The translations under genes and the position numbers were made by a program. A DNA stretch of 64,000 bases from Chlamydoabsidia padenii (Eukaryota; Mucoromycota; Mucoromycetes; Mucorales; Cunninghamellaceae). Positions 45,743 to 57,229 of this stretch are shown here, one piece after another (within the stretch, counting starts at the first letter, position 1; every line of letters begins with the position of its first letter). The notes beneath the pieces were generated by a model that was not told where the DNA came from, searched no databases, and was given only the letters and a program-made list of their open reading frames with translations. The stretch spans positions 1 through 64,000 of the forward strand of contig JAIWND010000051.1 of assembly GCA_025330725.1 (NCBI GenBank), given 5' to 3'.

Positions 45743-48438
45743 TTAAAAACTAGATTTAGAATGGAAGAAGGTATTGGGGAAACTCGGTCCAGAGTTGCTT
45801 CCATTGGATGTCATTGTTTGAGAGGCTACAGTATTACGGCGCCGGAATGCTTGTTCTTCCATTTCACGTTCTTCCAATTGATCAGAAGGAAGCATCACCG
45901 CCCGATCGATTGACGCCGGTAAACCACGATGTCTTCCTTTATACATCAAGAAGATCAACACTAGTTTACTAATCGTTCGATATTCACCTGATTGCGATAC
46001 TGATACGTCCGGATACCCTATTAAAATAAAAAAGACAATAAAGTCAGTCCACATTCACCATTCATGTATCCACCATATCATTAGGCTTTACCTTGACTTG
46101 CACCAACATTGCCAAACCCAGAGACAGATTCATAAATAATAGTCCATACAGTGATAGGCGAAGGGTCCATGATTCGTTGTGCTTCAGCCACGACGATGAT
46201 AAAAAGGCCAACCAGGAGCCATGAGATATCACTAGAGAGTTGTCGTTGGACTTGAGTCACCACAAAAAAGTCAGGACGCCGGAAGAATTTCTTCCCTGTT
46301 GTCACTACACTTGTCACCGTAGGATGCCGTTTCAATTTGAGTAATAACGAAGGACCAGTGGTAGTTGGTTTAGAATATTCGCCATCATCGTCACCATCGT
46401 CATATCCTCGATAAATCCCCAGGGCACGTTCTTGATAGACATTACTGTTCCGCATCGATATCGCCACGGGGTATACACTGATATACATAGCGACAATATA
46501 AACCAGTTGAGTACCAGGGTTTAGATCCATCAAACTAATCACAGCAAATCCAGCTATTTACAAAAAAAAAAAAAAAAAAAAAAAAAAAAGAAAGAGAGAG
46601 AGGCAGAGAGAAAGGTTAGTATATACAGTGGCACACTCCCCCCCCCTCTTCTTCTTCTTCTTGTGATTACCGTTTCTAGTAGATATGGATTGGAAGAGCC
46701 CGTCAATAAACCTTGACCCCCAGCTGAGATCATCCAATACTGGTAGCCAATAATTGAGTGCCAGGAAGCTTGCCAATTCAATGATAGTGATAACAACCAA
46801 AGTGAGGACCAGCCAATTTGTTTGAGTGGATGGAAAAAGAGTAGTATAGCACCGCCGAGGATGATCCAACATATACCTGAGAGTTTCACGCAGCATGGGT
46901 CTTGATCGCGGTGTCAGTTTGTATGTCGACCAGATAATAAACCGTAGATTGATAGCATAAGCAGTATTACCACAGAGTACCAAGATCATTGTGAAAATAA
47001 GAGGAGCTGGAGCATTTTGGAATGGCACCATACTGGCGTCACAAAGCATGATCCCGAGATTGTTGAAGCCAGATAAAGATTGGAAGAAGGAGAAGAACCA
47101 AGGGTCGATTGGTCCCGCACTGCCGTTCGTGGTACGTAATACATCCTGAGCATAGGTTGAGCAGGCAATGTAGATCCGGAAGAAGAAAGAAAAGAGGATG
47201 ACAAGGCCAAGATAGTATGCCGGTACCAGTTTCACCAAGATATCCAGTGCCCGGTATTCTGCCCCACCTATTCGATAGCGTTGTTCCCTTGTCAATTGGC
47301 TCTTGTCGATAGGTTCACACATGATTCGGTCGATTTCTTCTTCTTCCTGGATATCGTCCAATATCATTAGCTCGTCATCGTCGTTGGCAGGACCAGATTG
47401 AGCGAGTTTATCCATGACTTCACGAAATCGTCGGTCTTGTTCCAGTCGTTGGCGTGCAATCGATCGTTGTTTTTCTATATTGTCGGCAAATGCAATCCCT
47501 GTACCCATATTGTCCTGTGTGTCACCGCCATTGCCGAGGATTGTCAAAGGATCAACATTGTCATTGTTGTAGTTGTAACTGTTATTGTTGTTGCTATTAT
47601 TGTCCTCTTTTTCCATACCGTCCTGTTTGAAAGTTGGGTCCATGTTGTCATTGTTGTTAACTGGTCGTAATCCCAAATCACCTTCGTCTTCACTGGTAGG
47701 ATAACAAGTCGCCATATCGTCATTGTTGTTGCTGTTATTGTTAATATCCCACATATCCACCTTGAAATGAGCAAGTCGAGGAGATAAAGAAGAAGAAGAA
47801 GTATCGTCCAAGAGTGATTTATCATGGTTACTGCTATTTGTGTTATCGTCTTCCGGTATAACAGGAATGTCAGAATAAGGATGTGGTAATGTCATGACTG
47901 TGTTGCCGCCACCGCCACCCAAAGTATCAGAATAAGAAGACCTTCGGAGTTTCCGCAAGTGTATTGGTGCTGAAGGTCGAGCAGTTGACAAAGATCTACC
48001 CTGGTGCCTGTCGTTGTTACTTTGTCGGTTAAAAGATCGTTGCTTTCGTCGATGTTCTTCCCGCATGCGCCGAGCCTTGTTGAATAAGAGAACGTCTTCA
48101 AATCGTTTGGAGAAGTAATGCCGACGAACCAAGACGACGATCAATGAGATCCCAACGTGAGATCCAAAGAAGGAGCAAAAGAAGAGGACAATGAGTTGAT
48201 AGGTTGTAAAAGCGGACATGGCTACCGTGTTGAGTCCAGTATTTGTCGCGGCAGTGGTCGCCATAAATAGAGCATCGATATATGACCAGTTGGTGCCAGG
48301 TTCGCAATAGAATAGACCAGAGAAGGTGAAGATGAGGAAGAGTATATACAAATAATGAAGTTGGAGAAAGTGCACATGATCTGACCAGTAACGTCCCATT
48401 CGTTTCACCACGGGATGGAAGTGTCTTGGTAGCAGCAT
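45743..48438 (-). CDS. TRK1: Potassium transporter, TRK family
   Basis: Plasma-membrane K+ uptake protein. Three exons, 48438-46671, 46553-46092 and 46017-45743, encode 834 residues. The four pore loops of the MPM fold are visible: TTAATNTGLNTVAMS, FFQSLSGFNNLGIMLC, QSISTRNAGFAVIS (across the first exon junction) and SVSGFGNVGASQGYPDVS. Each keeps the pore glycine. Between the first and second pairs lies a long hydrophilic cytosolic loop of about 270 residues with poly-Asn and acidic stretches, as in fungal Trk1. The C-terminal motif YKGRHRGLPASIDRAVMLP is a Trk signature. The ATG of MLLPRHF is the first in frame; an upstream TTG extension is not used. Confidence 0.94.
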
Positions 48439-48861
48439 GGAAATGCCACTTGATAGATTGTTGAAGGAGTACAAAAAAGAAAAAAAAGAGAAGAGGGAAG
48501 AAAGTTGTTTTTTAAAAAGGTCTAGAAAAACTTTATTAGTCAATTTTTTGCCTAAAATAGTTCACACTCCGCCCATCAACACAAATTAGATAGCATGGCG
48601 GTACCTGGTTGATCTCATAAGACTTTTTATGAAACAATCTAGATCAGAAGACTGGTGTTCTCCTTCTCTCGAGTTTGTTTCGGCAGAAAATGAAGATGGC
48701 TCCATGCATATGATTCAAATCCCGATAATGTGGGGTACGTAGAATGTGATAGGGCGATCGTTGCAATTATGACAATAAACTTAAAAAAGGTAACCATGAT
48801 GTAAAATCTAATCATTACGTAGTGAGATTTTTATTTAATTAACAAAAGTGTCTCATGGAAG
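48439..48861. other. Spacer upstream of TRK
   Basis: 5' flank of TRK and 3' flank of the small repeat-protein gene, with one promoter element at 48717. Confidence 0.5.
48717..48724 (-). promoter_or_regulatory. CGGGATTT element upstream of TRK
   Basis: AAATCCCG on the plus strand, 279 bases upstream of the TRK ATG and in gene orientation (TATCGGGATTTGAATC). Confidence 0.5.
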
Positions 48862-49185
48862 CTAGTTATAGCCACCATTGTTCATGTTAGATCCGTTATT
48901 GCCCATTCCACTATTCATGTTGGATCCGTTGTTGCCCATACCACTATTCATGTTGGATCCATCGTTGCCCATGCCACTATTCATATTGGACCCCATGCCA
49001 TTGTTACCCATACCACTGTTCATGTTGGATCCATTATTTCCCATGTCACTATTCATACCACTCGTGTTGTTACTGTTTCCACCAAATTTTTCAGAAAGTT
49101 GATGTAACTTTTGTTCACCTTCATTGATTTTACCACGAACGCTGTCAGGTAGCTTGTTCCTAAAAAAGGAAGTCCCTCATTAATG

Positions 49186-49221
<36 letters not shown>

Positions 49222-49299
49222 AGGTTGACTTTTTCCCTCCACTTACAGCAAGCTGTCGAACCCACCACTTCCAGAGTTTCCAGAGTTTCCTTGATTCAT
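48862..49299 (-). CDS. Small Met/Asn/Gly-repeat protein
   Basis: Two exons, 49299-49247 and 49159-48862, encode 116 residues. The N-terminus is Gly/Ser-rich (MNQGNSGNSGSGGFDSLL). A short amphipathic, charged segment follows (DSVRGKINEGEQKLHQLSEK), and the rest is an imperfect 10-11-residue repeat built from NNGSNMNSGMG, about five units. There is no signal peptide, cysteine or membrane segment. The composition suggests a disordered or stress-related hydrophilic protein, but I do not recognise a family. At the DNA level the repeat is a 30-33-base tandem with several silent differences, so selection on the protein is plausible. It shares a 290-base divergent promoter region with NHP10. Confidence 0.75.
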
Positions 49300-49430
49300 T
49301 GTTGTTGCGTTGATTTTGTTTGAATCTAGGCAAGATTATAAACACAAATTGGATGGTATTATATAGATGTATGTGGAACATGGCGAGGTGAATACAATAG
49401 GAATCAAACAAATGACCGAGCTCACTTTAG

Positions 49431-49438
49431 CGGGATTT
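49431..49438 (+). promoter_or_regulatory. CGGGATTT element in the divergent NHP10 promoter
   Basis: Exact copy (AGCGGGATTTGAAATAA), 158 bases before the NHP10 ATG and 132 bases upstream of the small repeat-protein start on the other strand. Confidence 0.55.
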
Positions 49439-49588
49439 GAAATAAACTGGGATTCAATTTGGGCCAGTTCAGGTCGAGTTTTATTTCTTCCGCTCTTCCC
49501 CCTTGATTTCTCTCTCTCTCTCTCTCTATTCCCCTTTCCTACATTAATCCTTAATTCAATCTTTAACCATAAAGTATTGTACCATACT

Positions 49589-50494
49589 ATGGGTGAGTGA
49601 TAACAATGAAACAATAATAGTTATACTCAACTTTTTCATTTTATTTTTAGATGACGATCATAAAGAAAAGTATACAAAACTGAAGAAACGCATCCGGGAC
49701 ATTGAAAGAGTATGGTCATGACTATCAAACAGGATGATAACAAACTATGTATATACTAACAACATTGTTTTATTTACTTTATAGGAAAACGACTTTTTAC
49801 ATGTTCGTATACACAAGGCACGAAAAAGTGTTCGACGATTAAGGCTGGAACGAACGTAAGTAGATGGACAATATGTAATAAAGACAGGGTTACTAACTTT
49901 ATATTATTCATTTTAGGTTTTTACTGGATCGCATTGAAAAGTTTAGCCATCATGAATCAATAGACGAGTCAGAGGAAGAAGAACAGTCTGATCACGAACA
50001 TGTAATGATACCTGTAAAGTTAACATTTGGAAACAACAGTAACCACAGCAAACTGATCCTTTTAAATGTTATCTATTATGATAGGCTGTGAACCATAAAA
50101 CAACAAAACTCAAAAAGAAGAAGGATCCAAACGCACCCAAAGGACCTGGTAATGTCTTCTTCTTATTCTGTCGCTTACAGCGGGATAAAATCAAGGATGA
50201 ACACCCAGAGGAACGAAGTCTAGGCGAAGTAACAAAACTACTCAGTGCTAAATGGAAAAACCTCGATAAGGATGAAAAGAAGGTAAGATAAATAGGTATA
50301 TAGATAGATAGGCAGAAACTAATTGATGACAAACATCTTGTGGGGGGAAATAGGTATACCAGGACATGTATCAAAAGGAATTGGAAGAATACGAAGTGGC
50401 CATGAAATCATACAACAGTAATCTAGGTCAACGTAGTCATATTATGGACGAAGACTCTGTATTAAGCAGCACAGCACCTTCACCAGCACCATAA
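49589..50494 (+). CDS. NHP10: HMG-box protein, Nhp10-like INO80 subunit
   Basis: Six exons, 49589-49592, 49651-49709, 49785-49855, 49917-50001, 50085-50282 and 50354-50494, encode 185 residues in frame. The N-terminal coiled coil (RIHKARKSVRRLRLERTFLL) closely resembles that of yeast Nhp10. An acidic patch follows. The single HMG box is at about 83-155: KKKKDPNAPKGPGNVFFLFC, then SAKWKNLDKDEKKVYQDMY. In yeast Nhp10 is a DNA-end-binding subunit of the INO80 chromatin remodeller. The same order of parts supports orthology. Exon 1 carries just ATG plus one base, before a GTGAGT donor; the D codon is completed in exon 2. Confidence 0.85.
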
Positions 50495-51140
50495 TCAACT
50501 TATCATCTACCATCTATTAATTAGCCATCTATTATATCTTTTATTGTATGAATTATCCCACTTTTACTATACTTTATTATCATTATCTCCCCCCCCTCCT
50601 GCTTTTTATTTTATTGATCCTCTTGTATAAATAACACATTTGTCCCTCCCGCTTCCTTTTAAACACAATCAAACCAATAAAAAACTTTTTATATGTATCA
50701 TTTTATTATGACCTAATAGTCTAATCTATATCTATCTATAGCTAACTATACAGACAATCAATCTAGTCTGCCTTGATCACCCCACTAGTTAGTTGTATCC
50801 AATGCGCATCGTTTCAGATAGGGGTTAATTGATGTATGGCGTACCAGTCAGTTTAGATCACCACCACGATATCCTACTATTCGTTGTCATTATTGTTGTC
50901 GACATTTATAACTTTTGTACCTGTCAATAGACCACCACCTGTGTCTACTTGACAAGAGAGATGATGGTGATGTAAATGTGTGTTTCAAATATTCTTTTAC
51001 CCCTGTTTAGGTCTTTTTCTACCAAAGTGTTTCCCTATACAAGTAAGTAAGCCATGTTTCATTTGTTGTGGGAGAAGGAGGGAAAAAAGGAAAAGGCGGT
51101 GAATTTTTTGGTTTGGGAGAGCCGTATTCCCACATTCTAT

Positions 51141-51148
51141 CGGGATTT
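51141..51148 (+). promoter_or_regulatory. CGGGATTT element in the NHP10/Izh spacer
   Basis: Exact copy (ATCGGGATTTGAAACC), 866 bases from the nearest downstream start codon. Confidence 0.3.
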
Positions 51149-51194
51149 GAAACCCCCAATTTAACCTTTTACCCCTTTTTCTCATTCTCAGGCA

Positions 51195-51240
<46 letters not shown>

Positions 51241-51841
51241 AAACCTATTCGGATTTGATAATTGTATACTACATAAAACTGTCACTAGTTTCGTAAAAGC
51301 ATAGAGTGATTGAATGAATGTTATTGTTATCACACATGTCGCTTGGTAGGATATCCTTGGTTTTTGTGCTACTGGATCATAAATTTGTGGAGTGAATTCC
51401 CTGGGACCATGTGTGTTTCCAAAATAAGGCTATACCACCTGTAGGCTCTTTTCTTTTCTTTTCTTTTCTTTTTTTCTTTTCTCTTCTGGAGAAAGGAAAG
51501 TTGAAAGACGTCAGTTCAAAGACGATCATTGGTAAGAAAAAGTCGATCAAACAATGTTGTCATTACAAGGTGTGGCTTCAGTGATCCGTCTTGGTATGTT
51601 TCATTGTAACTGAAAAAGATTGACCAATCAAAACCCAAATTTGGGAGGAGTGATCAGTATTCAGGAACAAACATTTCTCTTAACATTGAAATATCCTCAT
51701 TAGTAGGTATTAGTAGGTAAAGGCTCCTTCCTACATGAATCAAGCCCTTCCTCCTTAATGATAATAACATCAAGTTATATATTCGATACACTACAAAGGA
51801 AAGGGCAAGTGTGTACTATTCTGATCCGTTTACCATATTTC

Positions 51842-51849
51842 AAATCCCG
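51842..51849 (-). promoter_or_regulatory. CGGGATTT element upstream of the Izh-type gene
   Basis: AAATCCCG on the plus strand, 158 bases before the ATG but in the opposite orientation (extended TATCGGGATTTGAAATA on the minus strand). Confidence 0.5.
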
Positions 51850-52006
51850 ATATCGATTTTTTTTTTTTTTTAAGCCAATTTTGCTGTCAAAGGGTCCGAC
51901 GAGTTAAATTGAGTTCTCCCCCATTTTTTTTTTTATTTCTTCTTTTTCCCTTTTTCTTTCACTTTTCACATTATCTGATCTGGGGCTCCACATACATTCA
52001 ACACCG

Positions 52007-52454
52007 ATGGACATTAATTCTCATCAACGTCGTCATTCCCAATCCATAGCATCCACGGTGACTGAATCCACACCACACATGACGGTGTCCTTACATCGTA
52101 CACGATCTCATTCGACATCCAGTGGTGCCTGTCCTCCACCATTGGCTGCTCACCTTCTCGCCTCTGCCAAATTGAAAATAAAGGAAATCGAAGACAAGGA
52201 CAGTACGGGATTCTTACACTATATGGACGATCAAGTACATGATACCTGGAACGGTGCTAAATCAGTGGTGGATGATGCTCGTCGACTCTTATACCTACAT
52301 GAACTACCTATTGAATGGCAAGAAAATGAATATGTCCTATCGGGGTAAGTAACAACAACAATAAAAAGGTTTAGGTTAGGGAGCAAGATATACAAATACT
52401 CTCCTTGAATTCGATCATCCACTCTCCTTTGAAGATCACTCTATTAATATGCAT

Positions 52455-52502
<48 letters not shown>

Positions 52503-53509
52503 GGTACCGTTTTTATCATCATCACCATGATTGCTTGAAATCCATTTTCATGCTTCATAATGAAACACTCAACATCCACAGCCACTTGATCGGATTTATC
52601 TTCTTTTTGATCCTATCTATATATATGGTTAATGTAAGTAGTGAGGGGAGGGGGACGGAGACAAAGATGATAAATACTCACTAAATACTCAATGACAACT
52701 TTTATGATAGTATCAATTCCCTGAAGCAAGTACAGCCGATCATGCTGTGTTTGTGACCTTTTGTCTAGCAGCTCTAAATTGCCTGTTTTGCTCATCGATC
52801 TACCACACCTTTATTTGCCACTCTCGACACACAATTAAATCATTCACTGCCACTTTGGATTACATTGGTATCGCCTTTTTAATTACTGCCAGTGTATTGG
52901 TGACTGAACATTTTGGATTCTACTGTCAACCCGAAGCAGGTCGTCGCTATATGGTGTTCACCGGTCTCATGGGTAGTGTTGGTACCATCTCTCCCTTCTT
53001 CAAGTGTTGGGATACAAAGAAATATCGTCCTTTACGAATCGCCGTCTTTGTCGCCATGGCCTTCTCAAGTGCCGTACCTGTCCTGCATCTCTTCCGACTC
53101 AATGGGTTTACTGCCTCTTTTGAATTCTTCAAAATGGCTGGTGTCAGTGTTTTGATGTATATCCTCGGTGTCTTTATTTGTAAGTATAAAAATTATCTCT
53201 CTCTCTTTTATAATTACTAACATTGGAGAGGGGGTTGGTTTTTATTTTTATTGCATAGATGCTAAACGATTCCCCGAAAAAATGTATCCTGGTCGATTTG
53301 ATTTTGCGGGTATGACTAGTCATGCTATTTGGCATGTATTTGTTTGTTTTGGAATCTATGTAAGTAGGATATATATATATATATAGTTAAAAGGGAAAAT
53401 AGATCATCAGTATTCACTCATTTTATCATTTATTCTCTAGTTCCATTATTTGGCATCACTCGAATTCTATCAAAATCGATATACCTATAGTTGTAAACTG
53501 ACGTATTAA
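52007..53509 (+). CDS. AdipoR/hemolysin-III (PAQR, Izh-like) membrane receptor
   Basis: Five exons, 52007-52344, 52504-52633, 52711-53179, 53259-53359 and 53441-53509, encode 368 residues. A Ser/His-rich cytosolic N-terminus of about 110 residues precedes seven hydrophobic helices. Family motifs: the entry sequence YRFYHHHHDCLKSIFMLHNE (GYR...NETLNIHSHL), LFCSSIYHTFICHS with the first zinc-binding Ser/His, the Asp in TLDYIGI, and TSHAIWHVFV with the paired zinc-binding His. PAQR proteins include adiponectin receptors and yeast Izh proteins tied to zinc, sterol and ceramide handling. Intron 1 contains a poly(T) of 43 bases that runs into its ATAG acceptor. Confidence 0.93.
52457..52499. repeat. 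Poly(T) tract forming the acceptor tract of Izh-gene intron 1
   Basis: 43 T directly before ATAG at 52500-52503, so the homopolymer is the polypyrimidine tract itself. Confidence 0.85.
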
Positions 53510-54247
53510 TCTCACCTCATCAAAACCGATTAACGATTATCCTCGTTCACACACACCAGCATTTTTGTTACCTTCACACCACTCGTACATATAAATTGAT
53601 GCCCTTCCGCCTTTAGACTAGTTAAAATCATTCTAGAATTAGCATCCCTCTTATTATACCAACCAATAAATAATTGTCTCTCTTCATCGCCTTGTATATT
53701 CTGATCGACGTTTTGTTTAGATCATCATGGGCCCCTTTTAAATCAACAATGGTGACAGTTGGAAAGCGGGGGCTAAAAATATCGTGTACCTCCCGTTTCC
53801 CGTTTGTGTATTTTTACTAAATGTAATATTTGTAATGTGTCCTTTTTTTTTTTTTCTTTTCTTTTTCTTGAAGGTGGTATGGGAGTCTGTGCTTTTATGC
53901 TCCACTATAGAAGGGTCAATGTGATTCGTTTGATGTTGTTCCATCACAAACATACTAGAAAAGAGATTCATGCAAGCGGGACTTGAAATACAAATCCCGA
54001 ATCATCTTCTCGAAAGTGAGAGATACGGGAATTTATTGTATTATCTCAGAGAAGAAAAAAAAGTGCCATGTACTGTACATCATTCATTGTACTGCTCACA
54101 ATGAGCACACGTGGTATTTATTGTGCAACAAAAAATAAAGATCAATACATAAAAAGTATTGTAATACAACCAAAGATAAGATCATTCACATCACAGGGAC
54201 AATAATAGTAAAAAAAAAAAAAAAGTTTATTTTAATTAAACAATATA
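53510..54247. other. Convergent spacer between the Izh-type and F-box genes
   Basis: No supportable exon. It contains the near-perfect palindromic pair of the promoter word at 53977-53999. Confidence 0.5.
53977..53999. promoter_or_regulatory. Palindromic pair of the CGGGATTT element
   Basis: CGGGACTTG, five bases (AAATA), then CAAATCCCG: a 9-base inverted repeat with one mismatch. The right half is an exact element on the minus strand. It lies between two gene 3' ends. Confidence 0.5.
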
Positions 54248-55568
54248 TCAAGTATTATAAACTACATCAACCAAATCGGTGCCAAGAAACAGATGCTGTA
54301 ATCTGGACTGGACAGTAGGACACCTAAACCCGGGAATATTGTCCAATATAAAAGATTGTAGATGATGTCGTTCAGCCAAGAGTTCCAGTTTCCGCCAAAC
54401 ATCATTACTAGGTGGTCCATGAAGTGTGATATTATATTTTTCTCGACCATGAAGAATCAATTGTTGTAAACTAGGAATAGGGTGTATGATATCGTATGTC
54501 TGTCGAAACATGGCCAATAGGTCCAAATCATCATCATCCTCGTCATCGTCATCATGCTGTTTTTGTTGTTGATTACTGTGTAGGTATATTTCCAAAGTCC
54601 GTAATTGTGATAAAAGTTCCAAAGGGATTCTTGGTGGTGTAGATACAGAAGATCCATACCTAGCCAATCGTGAGGCCTGAGTCAAGATATTACCATGAAT
54701 GATCAAAGTATCGATACGCCGAGTTTCTGCTAGACATTCCAGGACAGAGCGAGATGGTAGCACATGATCGAGTTCCAGAGTGGTGATGGGTAATTGTTGT
54801 AAAAGTGGACGTAAAGTCTGGTCCCAGCCACGACCAGCACAGCATGGACATCGTTGAATAGGTTCTCGAGCAGTGAAGATCAAGTGAGATAAAGAAGTGG
54901 TGGTCAATGCATTAGATAGGACACGGGATAAATCATTCAAAGCCCGAGTGGAGGGATGAATTCGTTTGGGTTTTGTAGTGTACCGTGAGTCATATAAGAT
55001 TTCCACCATTTTCAAATTGGAACAAGATGTTATCAAGTCATGTATTGATTTTGACATTTGTTCTAGTCAAGTATAAAGTAAATCGAGTTGTTAGTCAATT
55101 TCATCCATATGATTTTCCCCCTCCCCTCCCCTCTTTGCCTACTTCTTTACCTGTTTCCCGAACCAAAGTGTGATTCCTTTGTTGTTGTCGTTGTAATAGG
55201 TATGAAGAAGGTGGATTCAATAGGGGTGATAGGTTGAGGATTAGTCGTCGTGGATAAGTATGAAAGTCTAGTCGATTTCGTTGAGATTCCAAAAGGACTT
55301 GAGACCAGGTGGGATGATCGGTTAGGCAAGTTTCTACTGCATAAAGTAAAGTTGATAATGAGAGGAAGGGCAAAGTACACCGTCGCATAGAAAGGTATTC
55401 TGACCCCGCAGTATACCAAGACTGACAAACCATACAAGTCGATAAGATGTTGAGTGTCCAAGAGTGTTGTAGATGCTTGTCGTTTATAAGTTGAGTATTA
55501 CTATCACAATCATATAGCCAACGATATATTTCCAATATGAGTTCATGAGGTAAATCAGAGAGAAGCAT
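54248..55568 (-). CDS. F-box protein
   Basis: Two exons, 55568-55151 and 55062-54248, encode 410 residues. An F-box starts at the second residue (LLSDLPHELILEIYRWL, later NILSTCMVCQSWYTAG), the part that binds Skp1 in SCF ubiquitin ligases. The remainder has loosely repeated Leu-rich segments (LRPLLQQLPITTLELDHVL, LLSQLRTLEIYLHS, LQQLILHGREK), which suggests a degenerate leucine-rich repeat substrate domain. A CPCCAGRGW cysteine cluster and an acidic run DDDDEDDDD are also present. The substrate is unknown. Fungal genomes of this group carry many such F-box genes. Confidence 0.82.
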
Positions 55569-56153
55569 GGAAGAGGAATTAAAAGTAAGAAAGAAAAGCG
55601 TAAGAAAGTTGAAAAAAAAAGGGGGGGGGGAAAGTATAAAGACCGACGACTTTTTGGGTCGCGAGAAAGCTATGTGTGTGAGTACTGAAATAAATCTTCT
55701 ATATAGAGTAAGAGTAATTTTCTCATCTATAATCATGTTACCACCTACCCGAGTTTCCTTCATCTTTGGTCAACCTATATGCTCATATGACTGATCTCCC
55801 TCCCCCTTCTCTCTTTTTTTTTTTTTTTTTTTTCCAAACCCCGTGCATCCAATCATATGATCTTCTTCAATACCTCTTCCATTGTTCCCCGCACCTTTCA
55901 GAGACGTTATGCACCAATGCTCGGAAACATACTTTTTATATCTAACTAATCAAGCAAGTAAAAGAAGAATCAAGGTTGATTGTTACTTTCTACCAACAAT
56001 CATTGTATTGGTAAAGTGGCGTTACAGAAGGTAGACAAATGGGGAAACCCAAAAAAAAGTTTTTCAAATCCCGACAAGAGGTATAATTTTTGTTGTTGTT
56101 TCGCTTTTTCTTCCTTCTTTCTTTTACACCTTATCAAATCTCTTTACAACACC
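55569..56153. other. Divergent spacer between the F-box gene and the small zinc-finger gene
   Basis: A promoter element at 56066, a T tract at 55818-55832, a G9 run near 55622 and CT-rich leaders. No gene seen. Confidence 0.5.
56066..56073 (-). promoter_or_regulatory. CGGGATTT element upstream of the small zinc-finger gene
   Basis: AAATCCCG on the plus strand, 81 bases before the ATG and in the opposite orientation (TGTCGGGATTTGAAAAA). Confidence 0.55.
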
Positions 56154-56569
56154 ATGGGCAACGTAAATGATAATAGAATACTTGATATTGTATACTGATG
56201 CTAACTCGATATCTATTATAGGGACAAAAAGCACAAATGAAGCGTGAACGCAATGCCAAGGCCGCCAAGGGTCCTGCGTCTCAATTAAAAGTGGTATGTA
56301 AAAGATTCATCTTGCTCTCCCCTTTGACTCATCATTTGTTATTGATATAGAATGCTGCTGCCAAGAACATTATTTGCAAGACCTGCTTCCAAACCTTCCT
56401 TTGCACTAGTCGTGAAAAAGCGTAAGTAATATCAGGGGGATAAAGGAAATCAGGTAGGCATCCTAATTCTCCCTCTCTCTTTCTCTATTCTAGTTTGACC
56501 GAACATGCCGAAAACAAGCACAATAAGAAGATGAGCGAATGCTTCCCTGACTTTGTGGCCACTGCTTAA
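56154..56569 (+). CDS. Small 4F5/At2g23090-type zinc-finger protein
   Basis: Four exons, 56154-56162, 56222-56293, 56351-56421 and 56494-56569, encode 75 residues. It opens with the 4F5-like basic start MGNGQKAQMKRERNAKAAKG. A single C2H2 finger follows: CKTCFQTFLCTS, then LTEHAENKH (Cys, Cys, His, His). This matches the family of plant At2g23090 and animal ZNF706, small, very conserved proteins with little known function (translation and stemness links in animals). Exon 1 is only nine bases, ending at a GTAAAT donor. Summed exons are in frame. Confidence 0.9.
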
Positions 56570-57229
56570 TCTCCTCCTCCTCTTCCCCCCTTTTTGGACA
56601 CTATTTATACAATTGACCTTTACCCTCTTCTTCATTACTCATAATTAGCATCCCTTATAAAACACTCCACTAGCTAGGTCTTCTTCTCTTCTGGTTTTAT
56701 AATAAAAATCTTTGTTTTACCCCTTCTTTTTATGTTTGGTAGAATATACTTGGATGTGGGTGTGTGCGGGTTTATAACAGGATAACAATAAGATGTCTCT
56801 CTTTTTTGTGGGATCATACATGATGGGGCTTTTTGTGTGTCATTGGGTTGACCCAACATGGCTTTATGGTGATCGACTATAGGATCTTTTTTAACTCTTT
56901 TCTTCATAATGTGTGGACTTTATACAATCACTATAGTATACAAAGTCCGAAGGTTGTCCTATCCCCGCTTGTACATCCCTTACAAGTCATTCTCTTTCAT
57001 GATTGGCGTTTCACTTTTATCAGCAATACACATCATTCCAAAGTCATTCATGCAAAACGGTCGATTCAAACAAATTTCAAATCCCGACAAACTGATTTTT
57101 GGCGATGAAGTAATAGATATAAACTACATTTTGTTTTATTGGGACATATAAGAAACTAGGTGTACAATCAATAAATGAGAGGGAGACTATACTAAGATGT
57201 GGTAAAAAAAAAACGTTGACAAGTGACAA
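56570..57229. other. Convergent spacer before chitin deacetylase
   Basis: 3' flanks only, plus an exact promoter word at 57079 (minus orientation) with no nearby start codon. Confidence 0.45.
57079..57086 (-). promoter_or_regulatory. CGGGATTT element in a convergent spacer
   Basis: AAATCCCG on the plus strand, extended TGTCGGGATTTGAAATTT; it is 145 bases beyond the chitin deacetylase stop codon. Confidence 0.25.

Larger units (their letters stand above)
50495..52006. other. Spacer between NHP10 and the Izh-type gene
   Basis: About 1.5 kb with no supportable exon. It has the 41-base T tract at 51199-51239, a TTTTC repeat near 51453, promoter words at 51141 and 51842, and a CT-rich leader. 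Confidence 0.5.

Noticed and set aside
47398..47670. Plus-strand open frame antisense to TRK
   Set aside because: It is the shadow of the acidic, Asn-rich cytosolic loop of TRK, and the composition is the complement of the real gene.
48878..49060. Tandem repeat as a CRISPR array
   Set aside because: The units are contiguous without spacers and encode the Met/Asn/Gly-repeat protein.
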